Shown: positions 54,437 through 62,879, numbered from the stretch's first letter. The stretch: DNA of 64,000 nucleotides from Mycolicibacterium goodii (GCF_001187505.1 NZ_CP012150.1:868001-932000), one strand, 5' to 3'. Numbers and translations are program-made. The notes: a model not told the origin generated them from the letters alone.

Positions 54437-54787
54437 GTGGCCGTGCGGATGGACCCGCAACGGTTTGAGGAGTTGGTGTCCGACGCGCTCGATCTGGTGC
54501 CACCCGAACTGGCTGCGGCGATCGACAACGTCGTGGTCCTCGTCGAGGACCGCAATCCCGACGAACCCGAGATCCTCGGGCTGTATCACGGTGTGGCGCT
54601 GACCGAACGGGATTCCTGGTACGCGGGGTCACTGCCCGACACCATCACGATTTACCGCGATGCGATCCTCGACATCTGCCAGACCGAGGACGACGTGGTC
54701 GACGAGGTCGCGATCACGGTGATCCACGAGATCGCACACCATTTCGGGATCGATGACGAGCGGCTCCACGAGCTCGGTTGGGGATGA
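54437..54787 (+). CDS. Minimal zincin metallopeptidase-like protein (Rv3836-like)
   Basis: The 116-aa single-domain protein carries the zinc motif HEIAHHFGIDDERL (His97, Glu98, His101 and a third acidic ligand near Asp106/107), typical of the short 'metallopeptidase family' zincins. No signal peptide is present. The start is GTG 54437; GTG 54443 and ATG 54449 are close alternatives. It lies just 3 bp after the septum-formation gene, so they are likely co-transcribed. Its stop lies inside the first copy of a 31-bp tandem repeat. Confidence 0.8.
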   Translation: MAVRMDPQRFEELVSDALDLVPPELAAAIDNVVVLVEDRNPDEPEILGLYHGVALTERDSWYAGSLPDTITIYRDAILDICQTEDDVVDEVAITVIHEIAHHFGIDDERLHELGWG

Positions 54788-54875
54788 GCGCTTGCGCGAA
54801 GACCATCAAACCGGATGAGCGCTTGCGCGAAGACCATCAAACCGGATGAGCGCTTGCGCGAAGACCGTCAAACCG
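54783..54875 (+). repeat. Three 31-bp tandem repeats, each with an ATGA junction
   Basis: Copies at 54783-54813, 54814-54844 and 54845-54875; the third differs at one base, and an eight-base partial copy follows. Each holds GATGAGCGCTTGCGCGAAGA. The first overlaps the zincin stop codon as ATGA. Because 31 is not a multiple of three, the ATG of each copy reads MSACAKT... and stops at the ATGA two copies later. The layout resembles mycobacterial interspersed repetitive units. Confidence 0.85.
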
Positions 54876-54944
54876 GATGAGCCGGACGCCGAAATGCCCG
54901 CGCGGCAACCACGTTTTGTCGGCCCGCGGTGTTATGAACAGGTC

Positions 54945-55133
54945 ATGACGATCCAGTGCCGGGACTGTGTGGCCGGGCTGGAGCACTGCCACGGCACCCT
55001 GATCCATCACGTTCGGTACCGCGTCGAGTGCACAGACGCCGGCTGCACCACCCCAGAGATAGCGCACACGTTCAGCATCGACTGCGAGGCGGTCGGCTGT
55101 GCGTGCGGCAAGGACATCGCGCTCGCGGTCTAA
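54945..55133 (+). CDS. Small Cys/His-rich protein
   Basis: The 62-aa product MTIQCRDCVAGLEHCHGTLIHHVRYRVECTD... has seven to eight cysteines, in CxxC (Cys5/Cys8), ECTDAGC and CEAVGCACG, plus several His, so it probably binds zinc or another metal. The ATG at 54945 is preceded by AACAGG. A longer frame starting in the third tandem repeat (54846) would add 33 residues. Function is unknown. Confidence 0.6.
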   Translation: MTIQCRDCVAGLEHCHGTLIHHVRYRVECTDAGCTTPEIAHTFSIDCEAVGCACGKDIALAV

Positions 55134-55816
55134 CCCATCGGGTCGCTCGACCGCAGCGCGTCGGTGACCGGCTGGACATCGGGCTCGGGGTAGAACGGCG
55201 GCGTGAGCGACGCCCAGCGCACACAGCTCCACCGCCCGTCCGTGGTGGGCGTGAGGATCACCGACTCGGTGTTGGGCAGGTGGTGTTCGAGCGCGAAGCT
55301 GCCGTCGACACCCGCGAGCACCGCGGCGACGAGCCGGATCGCCGCGCCGTGGCTCACCAGCACGATGTCGCTGTCGAAGTCGCGATCGTCGAGGTAGTTC
55401 ATCCGGAGGTGGTCGACGACGGGCAGATACCGGTCGAGCACGTCGACCGCGGATTCGCCGCCGGGCATCGGGACGTCGAGCTCGCCCTGATGCCAGCGCT
55501 GGTAGATCGACTCGAACTGGGTGATCGCGGCGTCGTCGTTGCGGTCTTCGAGCTCGCCGACCTGCACCTCGTGGACACCTTCGAACTCCTGCGGCGTCAG
55601 GCCGATCTCCCCGGCGATACCGGACGCGGTCTGTGCGGCGCGGCGCGCCACCGAGTGCGCGACGAGGGCGGGCCGCTGCGGGAGCGTCGTGGCGAGGCGG
55701 CGGGCCTGATCGTGGCCGAGGTCGGTCAGTTCGGCGCCGGGTGGGCGGGTGTCGAGACGCCGGTCGACGTTCGCGTGGGACTGCCCGTGCCGGACGAGTA
55801 CGAGGCGGCCACTCAT
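55130..55816 (-). CDS. Histidine phosphatase/phosphoglycerate mutase-like protein
   Basis: The 228-aa histidine phosphatase (Rv3837c-like) has LVLVRHGQSHANVD with catalytic His10 and a second His in VLVSHGAAIRL. Acidic residues for phosphate handling are in PGGESAVDVLDR. The branch includes both mutases and broad phosphatases, so the substrate is uncertain. The ATG overlaps the pheA stop as ATGA, giving coupled translation with prephenate dehydratase. The stop nearly touches the convergent small Cys-rich gene. Confidence 0.85.
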   Translation of the reverse strand: MSGRLVLVRHGQSHANVDRRLDTRPPGAELTDLGHDQARRLATTLPQRPALVAHSVARRAAQTASGIAGEIGLTPQEFEGVHEVQVGELEDRNDDAAITQFESIYQRWHQGELDVPMPGGESAVDVLDRYLPVVDHLRMNYLDDRDFDSDIVLVSHGAAIRLVAAVLAGVDGSFALEHHLPNTESVILTPTTDGRWSCVRWASLTPPFYPEPDVQPVTDALRSSDPMG

Positions 55817-56745
55817 GCGCCACCCGATCCGGCGCGCAGGCCTTCGAGCCAGCGCGTCGCCTCGTCCAGACGGGGAGGCGGCGCGCCTGCGGCCGATCCG
55901 GTCGGCCAGGATCCTAGATATCGCACATCTACACAACGTCGGTGGAGCGCTTTGAGTGCCTCGGCGACCGGATCGTCGTCGATGTGCCCGACACAGTCGA
56001 GGAAGAACATGTAGGTGCCCAACTCGGTTCTGGTCGGACGCGATTCGATGCGGGTGAGGTCGATGTCGCGGATCGACAACTCGGTCATCGCCGCGACCAG
56101 GGCACCGGGTTCGTTGGCCAGGCGCAGAACCACGGCGGTGCGGTCGGCGCCGGTGGCCGGTGGCGGCGCACCCGGCAGACCGACGAGCACGAACCGGGTG
56201 CGGGCGTTGGGTTCGTCGACGACGTCGGCGGCCAGCACGTCCAGACCGCAGCGTTCGGCGGCCAGGCGCGTGCTCACGCCGGCGTCGGCTCTGCCCTCGG
56301 CGACGTCGTGGGCCGCGGCCGCGTTCGAGTGGGCCGGTACCACCTCGGCCTCGGGCAGCTTCGCGGCGAGCCAGTGGCGCACCTGGGCGGCGGCCACCGG
56401 GAACGCCGCGACGGTGCGGATGGGGCCGACGTGGCCGGGCCGGGTCACGATCGTGAAGGCGACGTCGAGGGTCAGTTCGGCGTAGATCTGCAGCGGGCTG
56501 CCCGCCGCGAGACTGTCGAGGGTGGGCAGCACCGAGCCGTCGATCGAGTTCTCGATCGGCACGCACGCGTAGTCGGCGCGGCCATCCCGGACGGCGCTCA
56601 GGGCACCGGGTGTGCTGTCGGTCTGCACCGGGGTGAATCCGCCGGCCTGCGCGGGCGGGCCGGGGACCATGTCCTTGGCCACCATCTGCAGCAATGCCGC
56701 CTCGGTGAAGGTTCCCTCTGGTCCCAGATACGCGATTCGCGGCAC
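55813..56745 (-). CDS. pheA: Prephenate dehydratase
   Basis: A 310-aa monofunctional enzyme that converts prephenate to phenylpyruvate for phenylalanine synthesis. The catalytic domain starts MPRIAYLGPEGTFTEAAL and contains VPIENSIDGSV and the conserved Thr-Arg-Phe of NARTRFVLVG. The C-terminal ACT regulatory domain has NEPGALVAAMTELSIRDIDLTRIESRPTR, the Phe-binding region (GAL and ESRP). The GTG at 56743-56745 lies 7 nt after TAGGGT (56753-56758 on the complement), a leaderless arrangement. Confidence 0.95.
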   Translation of the reverse strand: MPRIAYLGPEGTFTEAALLQMVAKDMVPGPPAQAGGFTPVQTDSTPGALSAVRDGRADYACVPIENSIDGSVLPTLDSLAAGSPLQIYAELTLDVAFTIVTRPGHVGPIRTVAAFPVAAAQVRHWLAAKLPEAEVVPAHSNAAAAHDVAEGRADAGVSTRLAAERCGLDVLAADVVDEPNARTRFVLVGLPGAPPPATGADRTAVVLRLANEPGALVAAMTELSIRDIDLTRIESRPTRTELGTYMFFLDCVGHIDDDPVAEALKALHRRCVDVRYLGSWPTGSAAGAPPPRLDEATRWLEGLRAGSGGA

Positions 56746-56832
56746 GTTGCCAACCCTATCGGGTCCGATGGCCGACTTCGGTCGGTGAACGTCGGTGCCT
56801 CGGTAAGCCTTGCGCGGCTTCCGATCATGCAG

Positions 56833-56851
56833 TTAAGTTAGGCTTACCTCA
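56833..56851 (+). promoter_or_regulatory. IdeR (iron) box
   Basis: TTAAGTTAGGCTTACCTCA matches most of the IdeR consensus TTAGGTTAGGCTAACCTAA. It lies 22 bp before the DUF2470-type gene, so iron-loaded IdeR should repress it, as reported for Rv3839. Confidence 0.7.
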
Positions 56852-56873
56852 CCTCGACGGAAGGCGACGAGAC

Positions 56874-57659
56874 ATGGCAGTGGCAGCACCGACGACGGCC
56901 GAGCGGATCCGGAGCGCATGCGCCCGTGGCGGCGGCGCGATGCTCGCCGTGGAGGGCATCGAGCCGTTGGCCACACCGGTGCACCACCTGCTCCAGGACG
57001 GCTCCTTCGCGGTCACCGTCCCCGAGAACGGTCCGCTCGTCGGCACGGTGTTGTCCTCCGGTTCGGCAGGCGTCCATGCCGTGCTGGAGATGACCGACTA
57101 CGCGCCGCTGCCGTTGCGCGAACCGGTGCGCTCGCTGGTGTGGATCCGGGGCCGCCTGCAGCACGTGCCGAGCTGTGAGGTGGCCGACCTCCTCGACCTC
57201 GTCGCCACGGAGAACCCGAATCCCGCTCTGCTGCAGGTCAACTCGGCTTCCATCGAGGACGCCGACGATACGCATGCCCTGCTGCGGCTGGAGATCGAGT
57301 CGATCGTCGTCGCCGATTCCACCGGCGCAGAATCGGTCTCCGTCGGCGCGCTCCTCGCCGCACGGCCGGATCCGTTCTGCGCCATGGAGTCCAGCTGGCT
57401 GCAGCACATGGAGGCCGCACACCGCGACGTGGTCGACCGGCTGGCCACCCGGCTGCCCGTGGCCCTGCGCCAGGGCCGGGTGCGCCCGCTCGGCCTGGAC
57501 CGCTACGGCGTGCAGTTGCGGGTCGAGAACGACAACGGCGACCACGACGTGCGGCTGCCGTTCCCCACGCCCGTCGACGACGTTCCCGGGCTGAGCAAGG
57601 CGATCCGGGTGCTCATGGGTTGCCCGTTCCTCAACGGGCTGCGCGCCCGCCGCATCTGA
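56874..57659 (+). CDS. Iron-regulated DUF2470/split-barrel protein (Rv3839-like)
   Basis: The 261-aa soluble protein has an N-terminal region resembling PNPOx-like split barrels and a C-terminal DUF2470 domain (HMEAAHRDVVDRLATRLPVALRQGRVRPLGLDRYGVQLRV...). This two-part layout is known from heme-utilisation (HugZ-type) proteins. A role in heme or iron handling is plausible and fits the IdeR box upstream, but it is inference. ATG 56874 has AAGGCGACGAG upstream. Confidence 0.7.
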   Translation: MAVAAPTTAERIRSACARGGGAMLAVEGIEPLATPVHHLLQDGSFAVTVPENGPLVGTVLSSGSAGVHAVLEMTDYAPLPLREPVRSLVWIRGRLQHVPSCEVADLLDLVATENPNPALLQVNSASIEDADDTHALLRLEIESIVVADSTGAESVSVGALLAARPDPFCAMESSWLQHMEAAHRDVVDRLATRLPVALRQGRVRPLGLDRYGVQLRVENDNGDHDVRLPFPTPVDDVPGLSKAIRVLMGCPFLNGLRARRI

Positions 57660-57691
57660 CGTCCGCCGCCGCGGCGGCTACGGTGTCTTCG

Positions 57692-58474
57692 GTGACCGGC
57701 CCTCTCGAGCACCGCGAGCACAGCGAGCACCGCCAACCGTCGCGCCGCACGATCAAGATCGAGATCGTCGTCGTGCTGGCGGTGACGTTCGGGCTCAGCG
57801 CGTACACGGCGCTGCTGCGGCTGATCGAGGCCGTCCTGCTCGGCCTGTCCGGCAGGACGGTCGCACTCAACCCGCGCCGGTCCCCGTTCGATCTCATCGA
57901 CCTCGGTCTGCACCTGGCCGGGGTGTTCAACCTGCTGGCCTGGGGTGCGCTGGCGCTGTACATGTTGTGGCGCAGCGGTATCGGACCCAAGGCCATCGGC
58001 CTCGGCCGTCCGCAGGCCCGCGCCGACGGTCTCGGCGGCCTCGCCCTCGCCGCGCTCATCGGTCTGCCCGGGCTCGGGTTCTATGTCGTGGCCCGGATCC
58101 TCGGGCTCAGCGCCGACGTGGAACCGGCCGAGCTGTACGACACGTGGTGGCGCATCCCGGTCCTCCTCGGCTCGGCGTTTGCCAACGGGTGGGCCGAGGA
58201 GATCATCGTCGTCGGGTTCCTGCTCACGCGGCTGCGCCAACTCGACGTCAGCCCCACCCGTGCACTGGTGATCTCCAGCCTGCTGCGCGGGGCCTACCAC
58301 CTCTACCAGGGCTACAGCGCGGGCCTCGGCAACCTCGTCATGGGCCTGGTGTTCGGCTACACCTGGCAGCGCACCGGGCGGCTGTGGCCGCTCATCGTCG
58401 CCCACACGCTCATCGACGCGGTCGCATTCGTCGGCTACGCCCTGCTGGCCCATCATCTCGACTGGTTGCGGTGA
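57692..58474 (+). CDS. CPBP-family intramembrane protease-like protein
   Basis: A 260-aa membrane protein with about seven to eight helices. CPBP/Abi motifs are visible: WAEEIIVVGFL (Glu-Glu), LLRGAYHLYQG (His) and HTLIDAVAF (His...Asp). The Arg normally completing EExxxR is missing (Val/Gly instead), so proteolysis is uncertain. The GTG at 57692 lies 7 nt after TACGGT (57679-57684), suggesting a leaderless mRNA; a longer frame from 57620 would overlap the upstream gene. Confidence 0.75.
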   Translation: MTGPLEHREHSEHRQPSRRTIKIEIVVVLAVTFGLSAYTALLRLIEAVLLGLSGRTVALNPRRSPFDLIDLGLHLAGVFNLLAWGALALYMLWRSGIGPKAIGLGRPQARADGLGGLALAALIGLPGLGFYVVARILGLSADVEPAELYDTWWRIPVLLGSAFANGWAEEIIVVGFLLTRLRQLDVSPTRALVISSLLRGAYHLYQGYSAGLGNLVMGLVFGYTWQRTGRLWPLIVAHTLIDAVAFVGYALLAHHLDWLR

Positions 58475-58496
58475 CCAGGCACGTACATTGCTTGGG

Positions 58497-59783
58497 ATGA
58501 ACGGTTTCGCGCCTGGCGAGGGTGAGCGGGATCCGCGGCTGCGGCGTCCCGGCGCCCGACCACCGTCGGCGGAACCGTCGCAGTTCATCCGCCGCGACCC
58601 GAACCATCCGCCGCCGCGCCGGCCCCAACCACCCCGGCAGCCGCCACCGCCGCCGCCGCGTCACGCGCCGCCGCCACCGCCGCGGCGGCCCGCCGCACCA
58701 CCGCCGCCTCCCCCGCACCGCCCGGCGCCACCACCGGCGCCGACCCCCCGACAGTTTCCGCCGCAGCCCGCACAGCGCAAGACCGCACCGCCGCCGGCGG
58801 CACCGGCGGTGCGCAAGCCACGGCGCAGGCGGCACTGGGGCCGAATCGTCTTGGCGCTCTTGATGATCGCGGTGCTCGCCGGTGCAGGTACCCTGGTGTG
58901 GGTCGATACCAAGCTGCAGCGCATACCCGCACTGGCCGACTACCCGGAGCGCCCCGCCGCCGGACGCGGCACCACCTGGTTGCTCGTGGGATCGGACAGC
59001 CGCGAGGGCCTCACGCCCGAACAGCAAGCCGAGCTCACCACCGGCGGCGACCTCGGGACCGGCCGCACCGACACGATCCTGCTCGTGCACATCCCCGGCC
59101 TCGGGTCGAGCACCCCGGCGACCATGGTGTCGATCCCGCGTGACTCCTACGTCCCGATCCCCGGCTACGGCGAGGACAAGATCAACGCCGCGTTCTCGCT
59201 GGGCGGGGCGCCGCTGCTGGCACAGACCGTCGAGGCCGCGACCGGTCTGCATCTCGACCACTACGCCGAGATCGGCTTCGGCGGGTTCGCCGCGCTGGTC
59301 GACTCCGTCGGTGGGGTGACGGTGTGCCCCGCCGAACCGATCAACGACCCGCTCGCGGGGATCGATCTGCCTGCCGGGTGTCAGGAACTCGACGGCCGCA
59401 CCGCTCTCGGCTTCGTGCGGACCCGCGCGACGGCCCGCGCGGATCTGGACCGGATGATCCATCAGCGCGAGTTCATGTCGGCGCTGCTGCATCGCGCGGC
59501 GAGCCCCGCGGTGTGGTTGAACCCGCTGCGCTGGGGTCCGATGATGCGCGCGGCGACCGGAACGCTCGCGGTCGACGACGACGCGCACGTGTGGAACCTC
59601 GCCAGACTCGCATGGGCGCTGCGCGGAGACCCGGTGACGACGACGGTGCCGATCGGCGAGTTCACATCCGGCGGTTCCGGTGACGTCGTGGTGTGGGACA
59701 GCGACGCCTCGGCGCGGTTGTTCGACGCGCTGCGGACCGACGCCCCGATACCAGCTGACGTGCTCGAGACCGCCGCCAATTGA
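58497..59783 (+). CDS. LytR-CpsA-Psr family ligase with Pro-rich cytoplasmic tail
   Basis: The 428-aa type II membrane protein (Rv3840-like) has about 110 cytoplasmic residues extremely rich in Pro and Arg and a membrane helix (116-136). An extracellular LCP domain follows, with LLVGSDSREG (162-171), RTDTILLVHI and PRDSYVPIPGYGEDKINAAF, and the Arg residues in FVRTRATARADLDRMIHQREF. LCP enzymes attach glycopolymers such as arabinogalactan to peptidoglycan, so it fits the neighbourhood. The ATG at 58497 lies 7 nt after TACATT (58484-58489). A TTG at 58488 is less likely. Confidence 0.88.
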   Translation: MNGFAPGEGERDPRLRRPGARPPSAEPSQFIRRDPNHPPPRRPQPPRQPPPPPPRHAPPPPPRRPAAPPPPPPHRPAPPPAPTPRQFPPQPAQRKTAPPPAAPAVRKPRRRRHWGRIVLALLMIAVLAGAGTLVWVDTKLQRIPALADYPERPAAGRGTTWLLVGSDSREGLTPEQQAELTTGGDLGTGRTDTILLVHIPGLGSSTPATMVSIPRDSYVPIPGYGEDKINAAFSLGGAPLLAQTVEAATGLHLDHYAEIGFGGFAALVDSVGGVTVCPAEPINDPLAGIDLPAGCQELDGRTALGFVRTRATARADLDRMIHQREFMSALLHRAASPAVWLNPLRWGPMMRAATGTLAVDDDAHVWNLARLAWALRGDPVTTTVPIGEFTSGGSGDVVVWDSDASARLFDALRTDAPIPADVLETAAN

Positions 59784-59850
59784 GCGTAGGCAAAGCTAAA
59801 AATCGAACGCAGCAAACACTATTCACATTGCTCATCGAACCCGGAATAAG

Positions 59851-59889
59851 TTAGGTAACGCTGACCTCAATGAGGGTCACCTTCACTGA
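59851..59889 (+). promoter_or_regulatory. Tandem IdeR boxes of bfrB
   Basis: TTAGGTAACGCTGACCTCA (59851-59869) and a weaker TGAGGGTCACCTTCACTGA (59871-59889) lie directly upstream of and touching a -35-like TGACAA (59887-59892). A -10 TATCAT (59910-59915) follows after 17 bp, 7 nt before the bfrB ATG. This fits IdeR acting as activator of ferritin. Confidence 0.7.
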
Positions 59890-59922
59890 CAATGCCCTCT
59901 GAACTGCTCTATCATCACGATC

Positions 59923-60468
59923 ATGACGACCAGCGGCACCCTCGACACCAAATTCCACGCTCTCATCCAGGAGCAAATTCGCAGCGAATTCACGGCCTCC
60001 CAGCAATACATAGCGATCGCCGTGTTCTTCGATGGTGCCGATCTGCCGCAGCTGGCCAAGCACTTCTACGCCCAGGCGCTCGAAGAGCGCAACCACGCCA
60101 TGATGCTCGTGCAGTACCTGCTCGACCGCGACGTCGAGGTCGAGATCCCCGGCGTCGACCCGGTGTGCAACAGATTCACCACGCCCCGCGACGCGCTCGC
60201 CCTCGCACTCGACCAGGAGCGCGCCGTCACCGAACAGATCACCCGGTTGGCTAGCGTGGCCCGCGACGAGGGTGACTACCTCGGAGAGCAGTTCATGCAG
60301 TGGTTCCTCAAGGAGCAGGTCGAGGAGGTCGCGGCGATGACGACGCTCGTGCGCATCGCCGACCGGGCCGGATCTGACCTGTTCCACCTCGAGGACTTCG
60401 TCGCCCGCGAGATGTCGGCCGCCGGTGCGGATCCGACCGCGCCGCGGGCCGCCGGCGGCGCGCTGTAA
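59923..60468 (+). CDS. bfrB: Ferritin BfrB
   Basis: A 181-aa non-heme ferritin, exactly the length of the M. tuberculosis protein, that forms 24-mers storing iron. The ferroxidase residues are visible in the four-helix bundle: Glu in IRSEFTASQQYIAIAV, EERNHAMM (Glu-Glu and His) and EQFMQWFLKEQVEE. The C-terminal tail is Ala/Gly rich. The ATG at 59923 is 7 nt after TATCAT, so leaderless, and tandem IdeR boxes lie just upstream. Confidence 0.95.
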   Translation: MTTSGTLDTKFHALIQEQIRSEFTASQQYIAIAVFFDGADLPQLAKHFYAQALEERNHAMMLVQYLLDRDVEVEIPGVDPVCNRFTTPRDALALALDQERAVTEQITRLASVARDEGDYLGEQFMQWFLKEQVEEVAAMTTLVRIADRAGSDLFHLEDFVAREMSAAGADPTAPRAAGGAL

Positions 60469-60495
60469 CCCCGGCGATCCGAAGTACCTGACGCG

Positions 60496-61341
60496 TCAGT
60501 CCCGGCCCGCGCCGGTGAGGCCGTTCTGCAGCCACTCCTTGGTGCGGCCGGGATGATTCGTCGCGATCCACGCGACGCCGACATCCCGGCAGAACCGGAC
60601 ATCCTCGTAGTGGTCGACCGTCCAGCAGTACAACGCGCGGCCCTGGGCCGCGGCCCGGTCGACGAGTTCGGGATGCTCGCGCAGCGTCGCGATGGACGGG
60701 CCGACCGCGGTGGCCCCCACCGTGGTGGCGGCGCTGCCGCCCAGATACCGCGACGTCTCACCCAGCAGCACCGTCGGCAGCATCGGGGCGGCACGGCGGA
60801 TGCGCCACACCGCCGCCGCGGAGAACGACATCACCACCGCACGCGCCATATCGGCCGACGCCGGTGCGGCGATGCCGTAGCGGTGCAGCAGTGCCAGCAG
60901 CTTGCTCTCCACGAGCGCGCCGTAGCGCACCGGATGCTTGGTCTCGATGAACAGCTTGACCGGCCGGTTCCAGTCCAGCGCCAGCCGCACGAGTTCCTCG
61001 AGGGTCAGCACGCCGGTCGCGTCCTCTGCGACGTCGGGGCTCCAACTGGAGTGCCACGAACCGAAATCCAGCTTGCGCAGCTCGGCGAGCGTCATCTCAC
61101 TCACCACACCGGTGCCGGAGGATGTCCGGTCCACCTTGCGGTCGTGCACGCACACCAGATGCCCGTCGCGGGTCAGCCGGACATCGCATTCGAGGCCGTC
61201 GGCGCCCTCGTTCAGGGCGAGCTCGTAAGCGGCGAGGGTGTGCTCGGGCCGATCGGCCGAGGCGCCGCGATGCGCAACCACGAACGGATGCGTCGGGCCC
61301 GTTGGCGCCTGCCCGTCGGCTCCAGCGTCGGCCACAGTCAT
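60496..61341 (-). CDS. glpQ: Glycerophosphodiester phosphodiesterase
   Basis: A 281-aa GDPD TIM-barrel enzyme (Rv3842c, glpQ1-like) that hydrolyses glycerophosphodiesters to glycerol-3-phosphate. The N-terminal HRGASADRPEHTLAAYELAL is the catalytic His-Arg with metal-binding Glu, GLECDVRLTRDGHLVCVHD supplies the metal Glu/Asp and the second His, and IETKHPVRYG a further Glu. No signal peptide is present. The start is ATG 61341; GTG 61335 lies 7 nt after TAGCCT (61343-61348 on the complement) and is a good leaderless alternative. The gene is convergent with bfrB. Confidence 0.88.
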   Translation of the reverse strand: MTVADAGADGQAPTGPTHPFVVAHRGASADRPEHTLAAYELALNEGADGLECDVRLTRDGHLVCVHDRKVDRTSSGTGVVSEMTLAELRKLDFGSWHSSWSPDVAEDATGVLTLEELVRLALDWNRPVKLFIETKHPVRYGALVESKLLALLHRYGIAAPASADMARAVVMSFSAAAVWRIRRAAPMLPTVLLGETSRYLGGSAATTVGATAVGPSIATLREHPELVDRAAAQGRALYCWTVDHYEDVRFCRDVGVAWIATNHPGRTKEWLQNGLTGAGRD

Positions 61342-61345
61342 GAGG

Positions 61346-62500
61346 CTATGCTGCCGGGTTCTGCCCGGCCGGCTCAACCGCAGCGGTCGATTCGGGCTCT
61401 CGTGTCTGCTCTTGTGTCTGCTCTTGAGTCCGATCGCCGCCCGGTTGCGCGTCCTCGGTGGGCGTGTCGGCGGACGGCTCGGTCGGCCTGCCGTCGGGTG
61501 AGTCGTCCGGCCCCGGTGCGGCTGCCGAGCCCTCGGCCACCACGACCCAGCGCCGCACCCGGCGCCCCTCGGATGTGGTGCCCTCGAAGCCCTGGAACAC
61601 CCGGTAGGCCAGCAGCAGCGCCGTGAGCCCGAGCAGGTAGCCGATGATCACGGTCACGGTGTTGTCGGCGATGTTCTGCGGGGTGTTGTTGAAGAACGTG
61701 ACGTACACCGTGCTCACGATCGACCAGGCGGACAGCACGGCGCTGAGCACCCACACGATCCACCACACGACGATCGGACGCCGCAGCAGCGTCATCCGGT
61801 TCTCCAGCCGCGCGAGTTCCAGCACGAACACCGGCGCGAACAACAGGTTCGCCACGGGCACCAGCGAACAGATCCACAGCTCCAACGGGGAGCGTGGATC
61901 CTGCTGTCCGCGTTGTGAATACGCCTCGCGTCGGCGGGCGATCAGCCATGAGACCAACATCACGACGGTGATCGTCATGATGGCGAGCACCAGCAGGCTG
62001 GCGAGCATGCCGAGCAGCACACCGCCCCATGCGATCACCGGATACAGCAGCACGGTGCGGTTGATCAGCAGCAGCACGTACCGCACGATGTGGGCGACCG
62101 CCGCACCCGCAAGCGCGATCATCGCCAGAACCATCATCAGGCGCACGGTGTGCGCGGCCGGACCGGACCGCTGTGCCTGCTGCTGTTCCTCGGCGGTGCC
62201 GAACTCCTGGTGCAGGCCCCAGCGGGGGATCGTGTGGTAGCGCGGCGTCGGGCCGAGTGGACGGCGCCGGGGCCGGGGTGGCGGCGGCGCACCTGGACGG
62301 ACCGCGATCCAGCGGTAGCCGGGCGCCAGCCGCGGTGTCGGACGCGGCGGCCGGCCGGGCTGGGCCGGTTGAGCCTGCCCGGCCCACGGGGACTCGGGCA
62401 CCGCAGGGGCCAGCAGACCGCCGCCGCAACGAGGGCACCAAGACCGCTGCCGGTCGCGCACGTTCCAGCGCGTCCCGCACTGCGAACACACCTGGATCAT
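61346..62500 (-). CDS. DUF4328-type membrane protein with zinc ribbon
   Basis: A 384-aa protein (Rv3843c-like) with an N-terminal zinc ribbon (CSQCGTRW...CPRCGG, residues 5-25), a Pro-rich linker and six hydrophobic helices (about 118-310) of DUF4328 type. An acidic tail with a TQEQTQEQTRE repeat ends the protein. Function is unknown. It lies four bases upstream of glpQ on the same strand, so the two are probably one unit. Confidence 0.75.
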   Translation of the reverse strand: MIQVCSQCGTRWNVRDRQRSWCPRCGGGLLAPAVPESPWAGQAQPAQPGRPPRPTPRLAPGYRWIAVRPGAPPPPRPRRRPLGPTPRYHTIPRWGLHQEFGTAEEQQQAQRSGPAAHTVRLMMVLAMIALAGAAVAHIVRYVLLLINRTVLLYPVIAWGGVLLGMLASLLVLAIMTITVVMLVSWLIARRREAYSQRGQQDPRSPLELWICSLVPVANLLFAPVFVLELARLENRMTLLRRPIVVWWIVWVLSAVLSAWSIVSTVYVTFFNNTPQNIADNTVTVIIGYLLGLTALLLAYRVFQGFEGTTSEGRRVRRWVVVAEGSAAAPGPDDSPDGRPTEPSADTPTEDAQPGGDRTQEQTQEQTREPESTAAVEPAGQNPAA

Positions 62501-62528
62501 CGGACCAGCCTAACCACCTGGTACGGGA

Positions 62529-62879
62529 TCAGACGGCGCCCGCACTGCCGTCGTCGGTGACCAGCGGGCGGCCCGCGCCCGCCCAGGCCAGCATGCCGCC
62601 GTCGACATTGATCGGGGTGTAGCCGTTACGGGCGAGGTAGTTCGCGACCCGCAGCGAGCGGCCGCCCGCATGGCAGATGACGTACAGCTCGGCGTCAGGG
62701 TCGATCTCGGCCATCCGGGCCGGAACCTCACCCATCGGGATGTGCTGGGCACCCGCGACGTGACCGCGCTGCCACTCGTCGTCCTCGCGAACGTCGAGCA
62801 GCACCACCGACTGATCGAACGTCGTCGGTACGGCGGCGATGTCCGCCTGTGCGACTTCCACATCGTCCATACCGTCCAT
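62529..62879 (-). CDS. Single-domain rhodanese-like sulfurtransferase
   Basis: A 116-aa rhodanese fold with LLDVREDDEWQRGHVAGAQHIPMGEV and the active-site loop ICHAGGRS (Cys69), expected to carry a persulfide. It is cytoplasmic and has no signal. ATG 62879 gives MDGMDDVEV; an ATG three codons later is equally possible. It ends 29 bp before the DUF4328 gene, so it may be the first gene of that unit. Confidence 0.85.
   Translation of the reverse strand: MDGMDDVEVAQADIAAVPTTFDQSVVLLDVREDDEWQRGHVAGAQHIPMGEVPARMAEIDPDAELYVICHAGGRSLRVANYLARNGYTPINVDGGMLAWAGAGRPLVTDDGSAGAV

Noticed and set aside
54783..54875. 31-bp repeats as a CRISPR array
   Set aside because: Copies are directly adjacent with no spacers and no cas genes are present.
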